Source: Candidatus Eiseniibacteriota bacterium
GTDB taxonomy: Bacteria > Orphanbacterota > Orphanbacteria > Orphanbacterales > Orphanbacteraceae
DNA: 64,000 nt
Direction of reading: 5' to 3'
Assembly (NCBI GenBank): GCA_024276995.1
Contig: JAJRWB010000001.1
Location: 186,001 to 250,000 of the forward strand
In this document: positions 45,254 to 53,161 of the stretch, in pieces
How the letters are laid out: every line of letters starts with the position of its first letter
How positions within the stretch are numbered: position 1 is the first letter of the stretch
Translations under genes and position numbers: made by a program
Notes under the pieces: model-generated
Told to the model about the DNA's origin: nothing
Database searches by the model: none
The model's input: only the letters and a program-made list of their open reading frames with translations

Positions 45254-46326
45254 CGTTTCCTCCCGGCGCGACCATGTTCGGCGAACTTCCGGTCGTTCCC
45301 CATGAGTCCCGTTTCCTTTTGAAGCGCATCGACCCCCCCCGTGGTCGCGCCTAGCGGTCCCACCAGCGCGTCCGCTTCGTGCTGAAGCCGTCGGATCGTT
45401 GCATCCCTCGCGTCGACCTCCTTCTGGAGATCGAAGGCCCACGTGGTGCGCGATTCGAGCTCTTCCTGGAGGTGGACGATCATCGCGTCGCGCTCTTCGA
45501 CGTCGCGCGCGAGATCGTTCCGGTTCCGAACGAGGCGGTCGATCGCGTTCGTTCCCCCGGAGAGGTCGTCGCCGAGGGTGAAGAGGGCGCCGGGCGGAAC
45601 GACGGCCGGGTCGAGCGGGCGATCGGAGCAAAGGGCGATCATGTACGACGAGCGTTTCCGGCTCGAGCGAAGCGGGATGGGGGGGGCCCACGTCGACTCC
45701 GACGGTGGTGCTACCAAGCGTGCTTCGACACCGATCGAATCGGGCGCGTCATCGGCGAGTCGGGGAAAGATCCCCACCCCCCCCGCCGGCCCCTGGCAGT
45801 ACCAGCGCACTTCCGGGAAGTGATTCGCCATGAACGACTCGAACTCCCCGGGGGTGTATTCTTTCACGTGAAATCTGTTTTGCCCGTTCTCCCCGTCGGC
45901 GACGTAGGTGAGGGCGTTCGGCGTCGAGAGGGCGAGGATCCCCCCCGGTTTCAAAACGCGCTTCATTTCGGCGAGGAAACGGCCGGCGTCGGCGATATGC
46001 TCGAACACTTCGAAGGAGACGACCACGTCGAACGATCGGTCGGGGAAGGCGGTGTCGAGAATATCGGCGACTTCGTATGTGAGCCCCTCGCGGCGGTAGT
46101 GCTCCCGGCAATAAGAGATCGCCTCCGCGGAGACGTCGATACCGAGAACCGACGCGGCCCCCGCGCCGGCGAGCCGGCGGGCGCCGTAGCCGGCCCCGCA
46201 GCCGGCGTCGAGCACGTCCTTGCCGGCGACGAGTCGCGACACGAAAATGTAGCGGCTCACATGTTCGAGGAAGAGGTCGTCGAATCCTTCGACAGTGGGC
46301 ACCATCCGCTCACCGGTAAACTCCAT
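45250..46326 (-). CDS. SAM-dependent methyltransferase with C-terminal coiled coil
   Basis: 358 residues. The class I methyltransferase fold has motif I in DVLDAGCGAGYGARRLAG near residue 38, LGIDVSAEAISYCREH near 60, and FDVVVSFEVFEHIADAGRFL near 100. KRVLKPGGILALSTPN follows near 122. An unusual C-terminal half includes a predicted coiled coil at about 265-325 (LVRNRNDLARDVEERDAMIV, RDATIRRLQHEADALVG). Proteins of this layout methylate sugars in O-antigen and flagellar glycan clusters. It overlaps the GT9 gene (17 bases) and the giant transferase gene (4 bases). Confidence 0.88.
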   Translation of the reverse strand: MEFTGERMVPTVEGFDDLFLEHVSRYIFVSRLVAGKDVLDAGCGAGYGARRLAGAGAASVLGIDVSAEAISYCREHYRREGLTYEVADILDTAFPDRSFDVVVSFEVFEHIADAGRFLAEMKRVLKPGGILALSTPNALTYVADGENGQNRFHVKEYTPGEFESFMANHFPEVRWYCQGPAGGVGIFPRLADDAPDSIGVEARLVAPPSESTWAPPIPLRSSRKRSSYMIALCSDRPLDPAVVPPGALFTLGDDLSGGTNAIDRLVRNRNDLARDVEERDAMIVHLQEELESRTTWAFDLQKEVDARDATIRRLQHEADALVGPLGATTGGVDALQKETGLMGNDRKFAEHGRAGRKR

Positions 46327-47491
46327 TTTCCACTCCTTCGGTTTCTTCGGAGAAATCTCTCGCCGAACCGGGCCGCCCGGCGGCGTCGAGCTGTTTTCTC
46401 ACGGCGTGAAACACCGTTTCCGGTTCGATGAGATCCATGCAGTTCGGGGGAAGTTCGCAGTCGGACCTGTAGCAGCAGACGCATTCGAGGTCGGGAACGA
46501 TCGCCGTCCCCCGCCCGTAGAAGTCGATCTCCCGCGAAGCGGTCGGACCGAATAGGGCGACCACCCTCTTCTTCAGCGCCACGGCGGCATGGAGGGCGAG
46601 GGTGTCGCCGGTGACGAGGACGTCACAAAGATCGATGAGGGCGAAGAAGTCATCGAGCGAATGATCGCCGCCCGTGTCGATCATCCGGCCGCCGCTCGCA
46701 TCGACGAGGCGGCGGTTTCGCTCCTTTTCCCTTTCGCCGCCGAGAAGGAGGACGTGGCAGGATTACTCGTGTAGGCGCACGGCGAGATCGAGATAACCGC
46801 TCGTGGTCCATCGCTTCAGCGGCCACCGCGCGCTCGATCCGGTGTTAAAGCCGACCACCGGCGCGCCGTCGTCGATGCCGTGCCGCCGGGCGAATCGCTT
46901 CGCCCTCGCCCCGGAGAGATCGGACAGGCCGAGGATGATCTCCTGGCCCGCGGGCTCGACGCCGCACAAGGTATGGAGGTGATCCTGGTACGTCCGGTGG
47001 TTCGCGCGCTTGAGGTCGTCTCGACCTCCCATTTCGAGCCATTCGATCGCCTCGATGTTCGCCGGGCGCACCACCCCCCTCTCATCGAGACAGTAGCCCC
47101 TCAGTTCACGGCACCTTGCCAGCGAGGCGAGGGCGGCGGAGCGGGGGGAGGCATCGGGATTGAGCACCAGCTCGAACGACTCGACCTGGAGATGTGCGAC
47201 GGCGGTGGAGCCTTCCGGGAGGACGACGTCGACGAGGGGGTTGTTCTCGAGGAGGGGCACCGCCTCGGCGGCGGTGAGCCATGTGATATGGCAATCTCCA
47301 TACCGGGCTCGGAGCGAGGGGAGAATCGATGTCGTGCGGAGCACGTCGCCGAGGGCGTCGAGCTTGAGGATCAGGATTCTGTGGACCGGCGGAGAGTACT
47401 CGGAGCACTCGTCGCACACGACGCCTGTTTCCTTGTGGAACCGGCACGGCCGATCGCCGGGGAAGTGCCGGCAGTTAAGCTTGATTTTCAT
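46310..47491 (-). pseudogene. GT9 (heptosyltransferase-like) gene interrupted by one in-frame TAA
   Basis: A 394-codon frame with both halves of a GT9 fold and one TAA at 46765-46763 (codon 243). N-terminal half: a cysteine cluster C7, C16, C26, C29, then RILILKLDALGDVLRTTSIL and WLTAAEAVPLLENNPLVDVV. The last residues before the stop are YLDLAVRLHE; the same frame continues SCHVLLLGGEREKERNRRLV, exactly the next strand and helix of GT9. It then carries DVLVTGDTLALHAAVALKK and VALFGPTASREIDFYG to a TGA at 46310. A GAA-to-TAA change fits. The N-terminal cysteine cluster looks zinc-binding and is odd for classical WaaC/WaaF. Start ATG at 47491 with GGGGAG upstream overlaps csrA by 17 bases. Confidence 0.85.
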
Positions 47492-47687
47492 CGAGACTCC
47501 CCGTCCGGTCGACCGGAGCGCCCGGTCGATGCGCGGCGCACGGTTCGAGTTCACCCCGCGCGACGGCCACCGACGACGGCGCCGAAATAGCGACGCGAAC
47601 CTGTTTCCCCTGGATGCCCGAAACGACGATCACAATGTCCGGCCCGATTCGGATCGCCTCGCCGATTTTTCTCGAGATTACGAGCAT
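47475..47687 (-). CDS. csrA: Carbon storage regulator CsrA (RNA-binding translational regulator)
   Basis: 70 residues. MLVISRKIGEAIRIGPDIVI and SGIQGKQVRVAISAPSSVAV are clear CsrA strands. The RNA-contact segment after SAP is VAVARGEL where most CsrA have V-x-VHREE: the equivalent of R44 is kept, but His43 becomes Ala and Glu45 becomes Gly. A 22-residue C-terminal tail replaces the usual short helix. Located directly after fliW, so it should be the flagellin-translation repressor antagonised by FliW, as described in Bacillus. Ends in TAA inside the start of the GT9 gene. Confidence 0.92.
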   Translation of the reverse strand: MLVISRKIGEAIRIGPDIVIVVSGIQGKQVRVAISAPSSVAVARGELEPCAAHRPGAPVDRTGSLDENQA

Positions 47688-47698
47688 CGGACCGCCCC

Positions 47699-48154
47699 CT
47701 ACCGGTTTCCGGTTCGATGGAGGTCATGAATCGCATCCAGGATCCGAACCCGCGCCGACCACTGGTCGCCCGGCTGGATCATCTGCATTCCCATCCGGCT
47801 CGCCGTGTTGATCACGAGCGGCCCTTTCAGGTTCGCGGTCATCTCCTCCGGGTTCTCCGGGATACCGACAATAGCGAGGAGGACGAGGTCGCCCTCGCCG
47901 TCCCAGTCGATCGAGCGTCTCTCGTCATAGGTCAAGTCGACCCGGTAATCGGGTCGAAAGAGGAACGGGTCGATCACGACGAACGCGAGTTCGGGCGATC
48001 CGACCGCCTGGAGCCACCGGAGGGGAGAATCGTCCCTGTGGTTGAGAAGAACGAAGCGGGTCACCTCCTCGTACCCGAACAGGCCTCTCCTGAATTCGAT
48101 CAGTTCGCCCTCGTTCACATCGAGTGTTCCGAACCGGGTGGTTTCCACATTCAT
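47699..48154 (-). CDS. fliW: Flagellar assembly factor FliW
   Basis: 151-residue beta-rich protein that binds flagellin or, when flagellin is scarce, CsrA, relieving repression of flagellin mRNA. Family pattern: TTRFGTLDVNEGELIEFRRG at the start, then PLRWLQAVGSPELAFVVIDP near 47 and LLAIVGIPENPEEMTANLKG near 91. PLVINTASRMGMQMI follows near 112. Eleven bases upstream of csrA and 30 bases after flgL, the classical flgL-fliW-csrA order. Confidence 0.95.
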   Translation of the reverse strand: MNVETTRFGTLDVNEGELIEFRRGLFGYEEVTRFVLLNHRDDSPLRWLQAVGSPELAFVVIDPFLFRPDYRVDLTYDERRSIDWDGEGDLVLLAIVGIPENPEEMTANLKGPLVINTASRMGMQMIQPGDQWSARVRILDAIHDLHRTGNR

Positions 48155-48184
48155 AGGGGAACCGTCCTTTACGCGATATTCACG

Positions 48185-49294
48185 CTAGATGTAATTGACC
48201 ATGCTCAGCTGCAGCAGTCGCGCCGTAGACGCAAGCGCCGCTTCGTATGCGGCCTGGTCGGTCTGGAGCTGGAGAACCGCCTCGGTCAGGTCGCTGTCCT
48301 CCACTTCAGAAAGAAACTGTTTCAGGCTGATCTGGTTGTTGTCGAGAAGAGCCTGGTTTCGATCAAGCGTCTCCGCACGGGTGCCGATGAGGCCGAGTTG
48401 CTCCGACATGTGATCGATGGCCGTGTCGATGTTGTCCATCACGGTGCGCACTGCATCGGGATCGTCCTTCCACAGGGCGTTCTTCAGGTCGATGGCGAGT
48501 TGAAACACGTCGGTACCCGATTGAAAGACCTCGGGCGCCTTCAGGTTGACCGTGAGGGTCCGATCGCTGTCGATCTGGCGCACAATGTCGCCTTCGATGC
48601 CGGAGATCGCCGTGACGGACGAGACGGTCTCGGTGGTATAGCTCGCGTAGTACGACGTGCCTTCGACGAGGGCGCCTCCGGAAAGCGCCGTGATCCTTCC
48701 CGTCTGGTAGTCCACCGAATAGTCGACGCCTTCTGTGTAGATCACCGTGCCGGCGAGATCGGTAACCGACATCGAGCCCGAGGCGATGCGAGCGTGGGTC
48801 ACGTCCGATGCCGTTCCCGCCGCGGCGGCGGTAAACAGATCGTCGGTCACCGTGTTCGACGTGGTGTACGGCGCCGTATCGGTTCGGAAGCCGGAGAAGA
48901 CATACTTGCCGTTCACCTTCGCGCGGCTCTGGTTCACGAGACCCGAGAGGACATCGTCCACGATGGCGCCCATGAACGTGCGGTCCTCGGTGGCGTCATC
49001 GGCCGCCGAGACGGCGGTTTCCTTCAACTTGTTCAGCAGTTCCATGACCGAGTTGATCGGTTCCTCGGTGGCGGAGACCCAGTAGAGACCGTCCTGCACA
49101 TTGCTGCTGTATCGTGCGTTATCGGCCAGCAGGGAGCGGAGCGACATGGCGCGCACCGTTCCCGCCGGGTCGTCGGACGGTTTCTGGATCCGCTTTCCCG
49201 TGGCGATCTCGATCTGCCGCCGCTGAATCCTCGCCAACGAGTGATTCAGCGTGTACGCCATGTTTCTCTGCAGTCGATTCGTCGGAACTCTCAT
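48185..49294 (-). CDS. flgL: Hook-filament junction protein FlgL (HAP3)
   Basis: 369 residues. N-terminal D0/D1 flagellin-like helices (TNRLQRNMAYTLNHSLARIQ, IATGKRIQKPSDDPAGTVRA) and a C-terminal partner helix (SDLTEAVLQLQTDQAAYEAA, then ARLLQLSMVNYI). The middle (about 130-270) holds FlgL-type VNGKYVFSGFRTDTAPY and a variable Thr-rich domain. Assembles on FlgK and below the flagellin filament. Fifteen bases after the flgK stop. Confidence 0.94.
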   Translation of the reverse strand: MRVPTNRLQRNMAYTLNHSLARIQRRQIEIATGKRIQKPSDDPAGTVRAMSLRSLLADNARYSSNVQDGLYWVSATEEPINSVMELLNKLKETAVSAADDATEDRTFMGAIVDDVLSGLVNQSRAKVNGKYVFSGFRTDTAPYTTSNTVTDDLFTAAAAGTASDVTHARIASGSMSVTDLAGTVIYTEGVDYSVDYQTGRITALSGGALVEGTSYYASYTTETVSSVTAISGIEGDIVRQIDSDRTLTVNLKAPEVFQSGTDVFQLAIDLKNALWKDDPDAVRTVMDNIDTAIDHMSEQLGLIGTRAETLDRNQALLDNNQISLKQFLSEVEDSDLTEAVLQLQTDQAAYEAALASTARLLQLSMVNYI

Positions 49295-49308
49295 GACCGC
49301 CTCCTCCG

Positions 49309-50688
49309 CTAGATCGCGGAGATCAACGTCCCCATCATCTCGTCGATGGTGGAAGTGACCTTGATCATCGCCTCGTACGCGTGCTGGGATGAAAGGAGAT
49401 TCGCCATCTCCTCGTCAAGAGAGACGCCCGAGGCCTCCATCCTCTTGTTTTCGATGTCGAGGATCAGCACTTCCTCGGTGGCAAGGAACGAACCGGCCTC
49501 CTGCGACCGGAGACCGATATCCCCGGTGAGGGAGCCGAAGAATCCGCTGAACGTCGCCGATCCTCCCGCCATCGTTTTCGCCTGGGCGAGGGCGGCGATG
49601 GCGAGTGCCTGGCCCCCGTCGCCCACCGGTCCGGTGGCGGACGCCGCCAGAAGATTCAAGTTCGTGGAGAGGGCACCGTCGACCGCGATGCTCGACGCCG
49701 TGACGCCGGTGGCTTCGAAGAAATCGTTTCCCGTCGATCCGTCGAGGCCGAATCCGGCCGAGTGGAGCTTGTTCACTTCCGAGACGAACGACGACGCCAA
49801 CTCGTCGAGATCGGAGAGGAAACCGGCGATGTGGGTGTCCCTCGCGTCGATGTAGCCCCTCAGCTTGCCGCCTCCCATGATCACGTCCCGGCCCGAACCC
49901 TGCCATGTCAGTGTCGAGGAGAACGACTCGGGCCCGGTGCCGGTGCGAAGTTCGAGCTTCCGGCCGGTGCCCGCCTGGACGAGCACTTCCGATCCGATCA
50001 TCACCGTTGCGGAGCCGTCGGCCTCGTCCCTCACCTTCACATCGACGATCTCGGAGAGTTCGTCGACGAGAAGATCCCGTTCGTCCCTCAGGGCGCTCGC
50101 CTCGCGACCGTCGACTTCGCTCTCGACGATCGTCCGGTTCAGGAGGGAAACGCGGTCGGAGATCGCGTTGATCCGGTTCACCTGGCCGGAGATTTCATCG
50201 GTGAGATTCGACTGGAGCGACTTGAGGTCGGAATGGATCCGGCGGAACGACTCGGTGAGCGCCTGGCCCCGGGCGACCACTTGCGCGCGGACCGCCGTGC
50301 TGTCCGGCTCGGTCGCCAGGTCGTTCCACTAAGCCCAGAAATTCTCGATCGCGTCGCTCAGGCCGCCGTCGCCCGGCTCGTTGAGCACCGTCTCCACGCG
50401 GGAGAGGTAATCGTCGAGGGCGGACCATTTCCCGGAATTTCCGTTGTGCCTCCGGAAGAGACTGTCGAGCACGGTGTCCCTTCCTCGCCGCACGTTGACC
50501 GCCTCGACGCCCGAGCCGATGGCGCCGGAGCGGGTGTCGAAATCGGTGGTCTGCCGGATCACGGCCGTCCTGCGGGAGTAACCGGGGGTGTTCACGTTGG
50601 CGATGTTCGACCCGATCACATTCAGGGCGAGTTGGTGGGTCTGCAGCGCCCTGCGTGCGATCTCGAGATTCATGTTGATGCCGTACAT
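49309..50688 (-). pseudogene. flgK: Hook-filament junction protein FlgK gene interrupted by one in-frame TAG
   Basis: A 460-codon frame encoding a complete FlgK (HAP1) except for a TAG at 50331-50329 (codon 120). N-terminal part: NLEIARRALQTHQLALNVIG, NTPGYSRRTAVIRQ, then LSDAIENFWA. The same frame continues WNDLATEPDSTAVRAQVVAR, the normal next segment of FlgK. It ends with the conserved ANLLSSQHAYEAMIKVTSTI and a TAG at 49309. GAG to TAG (Glu to amber) is the simplest change; CAG, TGG or others are also one step away. All neighbouring flagellar genes look intact, so complete loss of FlgK would be surprising. No ribosome site is seen before the first downstream start (GTG at 50280). Confidence 0.85.
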
Positions 50689-50701
50689 GGTTCGTGCCCC
50701 C

Positions 50702-51205
50702 TCAAGTATTCCGGTCGACGAGCATCCGTTCCTGGCGTTGCGGTGTCAGCGTCCCCGCGCTCCCGTAGGTCGGGATGTCGGTGGCCGTTCCGGTGGCCGC
50801 GCCGAGCATCTCCCGGACGAGGCGGAGCGACTGCTCGATGAGTATTCTGTTTTCCCGGTTCACCCGGCCGATGTTGCCGAGCGTCTCGCGCATCGCTTCG
50901 GCGGTGGCGCGCAGCTCTCTCGCCGTGCCGGGGTCGACATCGTCGGCGAGCAAGGTGATCGTCAGGTCCTCCTCCCCGTCGCGACCGAGCCGGCGGGAGA
51001 TCTCACCCATCAGGCGCTTCCGCTCGCCGTCCATCCGGTGCACCCGTTCGAGGCACTGGCCCTGCTCGGTGATCGTATCGATAATCCCCTGCACGTCGCG
51101 TCGCGTGAGGTACTCCTTCTGCTCGTGAATCGTCCGCTCCAGGGTGCGCAGGCTTTCGACCTGTTCCCCCAGAAGGCGTCGGAGATCGTTCATCAACTCT
51201 TCCAC
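50702..51205 (-). CDS. flgN: Flagellar export chaperone FlgN
   Basis: 167-residue, almost wholly helical protein at the usual place just upstream of flgK. FlgN delivers FlgK and FlgL to the export gate. Sequence conservation is low: the opening LMNDLRRLLGEQVESLRTLE and the central KEYLTRRDVQGIIDTITEQG fit the FlgN pattern, and the Gly/Thr-rich tail is the expected disordered export-targeting end. Identified mainly by length, helix content and position. Confidence 0.85.
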   Translation of the reverse strand: MEELMNDLRRLLGEQVESLRTLERTIHEQKEYLTRRDVQGIIDTITEQGQCLERVHRMDGERKRLMGEISRRLGRDGEEDLTITLLADDVDPGTARELRATAEAMRETLGNIGRVNRENRILIEQSLRLVREMLGAATGTATDIPTYGSAGTLTPQRQERMLVDRNT

Positions 51206-51227
51206 TGGCTCGCCTCCCGTCGTTTCC

Positions 51228-52034
51228 TCACGGCTGATGCCCGCTCGCCCCGCGCACTCTCGCCGTGATGCGGCGCACGTAGTCGATCGTTTCCGCGAAC
51301 GGCGGGACTCCGTCGTAGCGACTCACCGCCGCCGGTCCCGCGTTGTACGATGCGAGCGCCTTTTCGAGATCTCCCCGCCATCGATCGAGTTGCTTCTTCA
51401 GATACCGGGCGCCGCCGAAGATGTTCTCTTCCGGATCGAAAGGCCGGCTCACTCCCATCTCCCGCGCCGTTTCATCCATGAGCTGCATCAGCCCCTTCGC
51501 ACCACGCGGTGAGACGGCGGTGGTGTCGCCGCCCGATTCCTGATCGATCACCGCGCGGATCAGTTCGGGGTCGAGACCATATCTCCGGGCGGCGCGGCGG
51601 ATGATCGGTTTGAACGAGCCGCCGTTCCCGGCGGCGGGCGGACGGCGATGGCGGAACGATCGGTCGACCGTCCCGGGAAGGCGTCTCGCCGGTTGGGGAA
51701 TGCGGTTGGGAATCGTGTCGCCGCCGTCCCCCGCGACCCGGCCGAGCTGCGAGGCGATCATCCGTCCGAGGCCGATCCCCCCGCCCCGGGCTAAGACCTG
51801 GACGAGATGTTCATCCATGAACTCTCCCATCATGTCCGATCCGGCGGGCGAGTCGGAGTCGTCGGAGAAGACGTTCGCACTTTCCCTCATCGTCTTGAGC
51901 AGCTGCCCGAGGAGGATCGCTTCGAACTTCTGCGCCACGTCGGCGATCTTCTCCCTGCGGGTGGGGCCGCTCGGTCCGATCCGGTCGGGCGCGGGGTGAA
52001 AGGGAATCGACTCGACGGAGTTCATAGGGGACAT
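51228..52034 (-). CDS. flgJ: FlgJ rod-binding domain fused to a lytic transglycosylase
   Basis: 268 residues. The N-terminal rod-binding domain (about 20-95: KIADVAQKFEAILLGQLLKT, MMGEFMDEHLVQVLARGGGI) matches FlgJ/rod-cap proteins. After an Arg/Pro linker, an SLT-type lytic transglycosylase follows (about 142-260) with the catalytic glutamate in VIDQESGGD, then SPRGAKGLMQLMDETA, ENIFGGARYLKKQL and ALASYNAGPAAV. Classical FlgJ carries a glucosaminidase domain instead, so the peptidoglycan-opening activity is of a different class. Lies between flgI and flgN. Confidence 0.93.
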   Translation of the reverse strand: MSPMNSVESIPFHPAPDRIGPSGPTRREKIADVAQKFEAILLGQLLKTMRESANVFSDDSDSPAGSDMMGEFMDEHLVQVLARGGGIGLGRMIASQLGRVAGDGGDTIPNRIPQPARRLPGTVDRSFRHRRPPAAGNGGSFKPIIRRAARRYGLDPELIRAVIDQESGGDTTAVSPRGAKGLMQLMDETAREMGVSRPFDPEENIFGGARYLKKQLDRWRGDLEKALASYNAGPAAVSRYDGVPPFAETIDYVRRITARVRGASGHQP

Positions 52035-52036
52035 GG

Positions 52037-53161
52037 TCAGATGATCCTCAGCTCGGCGCGGAGGGCGCCCGCTTGCCGGAGCGCCTGGAAGATGGCGATC
52101 ATGTCGCGGGGGGTGACACCGAGGGCGTTCAGCGCGCGGGCGAGGTCGCCGACGCTCGCCGACTCGCCGATCGGCACGAGGCCGGTGTTCTCGGTCGATA
52201 CCGATACGTCGCTGTTTTGATACTGCACCGTCTCCCCCGTGGAAAGCGGCGCCGGCTGCGACACGGACTGCTCGGTCCGGATCTGGACCGACAGGTTGCC
52301 GTGGGCGATCGCCACACTGGAGATGGTCACGTTTTCCCCGGCCACGATGGTTCCGGTTCTCTCGTTGACCACGATCCGCGCCGCCGCATCCGGCTCGACT
52401 TCGATCGACTCGAGGCGCGCCAGGAGCGAAACACGGTCTACTGTTGAATCGCTATCGAGCGGAGAAACTTGAATCGTTCCGGCGTCGCGGGCGAGGGCGG
52501 TTCCCTCGCCGAGTTCGCGGTTGATGGCGCTTTGTATCCGTTTCGCCGTGGTGTAGTCGGGATCGTGAAGAAGAAGGGCGATCGTCGTTCTTTTCTTCCG
52601 GGCCGCCCATTCGCGCTCGACGATGCCCCCACCGGGGATACGACCGACGAGAACGTAGTTCTGTGTAATCTGGTCGCCCCCGCCTCCTCCGGCGGTGAAG
52701 CCGCCCACCGACACGGGACCCTGGGCGGTGGCGTACACCGCTCCTTCCGGCGTGGCGAGCGGGGTGATGAGAAGCGTGCCTCCCTCGAGGCTCGAGGCGT
52801 CGCCGATGGAGGAAACCGTCACGTCGAGATTCGAGCCTTTCCTGTGGAAACGGGTCAGCTGCGCCACCACCATGACGGCGGCGGTATTCTTCGACTTCAT
52901 CTTCGACTGTGGAATGGTGATGCCGAGCCGGCTGAGCATGTTCGTCATCGACTGCATGGTGAAAAGGGACGATTTCGTGTCGCCCGTTCCGTCGAGGCCG
53001 ACGACGAGTCCATAGCCGACGAGCTGCAGCTCCCCGCCGACGTCGATGCGCGCGATATCCTTCAGCCGCACACCGCCGGCGGCCGGGAGGGCCAAAAGCG
53101 CGGTGACCAGCAGCACCACCAAGGCGACTCTTCTCCCGCTCCTCTCCATCAGAAGATCCAT
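52037..53161 (-). CDS. flgI: Flagellar P-ring protein FlgI
   Basis: 374-residue periplasmic protein with a signal sequence (about 11-29, ending LPAAGG). Mature motifs: VRLKDIARIDVGGELQLVGY, GLVVGLDGTGDTKSS, FTMQSMTNMLSRLGITIP and KNTAAVMVVAQLTRF. It builds the bushing in the peptidoglycan layer. The ATG at 53161 overlaps the end of flgH by 13 bases with CGAGGG upstream; an internal ATG at 53149 forms TGATG with the flgH stop and cannot be excluded, though it would shorten the signal peptide. Confidence 0.96.
   Translation of the reverse strand: MDLLMERSGRRVALVVLLVTALLALPAAGGVRLKDIARIDVGGELQLVGYGLVVGLDGTGDTKSSLFTMQSMTNMLSRLGITIPQSKMKSKNTAAVMVVAQLTRFHRKGSNLDVTVSSIGDASSLEGGTLLITPLATPEGAVYATAQGPVSVGGFTAGGGGGDQITQNYVLVGRIPGGGIVEREWAARKKRTTIALLLHDPDYTTAKRIQSAINRELGEGTALARDAGTIQVSPLDSDSTVDRVSLLARLESIEVEPDAAARIVVNERTGTIVAGENVTISSVAIAHGNLSVQIRTEQSVSQPAPLSTGETVQYQNSDVSVSTENTGLVPIGESASVGDLARALNALGVTPRDMIAIFQALRQAGALRAELRII

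Noticed and set aside
10217-50688. Genome-wide reassignment of TAA or TAG as a sense codon
   Set aside because: Both triplets terminate many intact genes at the expected family length (TAA: motB, csrA, flgG, flhA, FN3 gene; TAG: gspE, hemB, fliD, fliC, flgL, fliP, fliQ, fliR).
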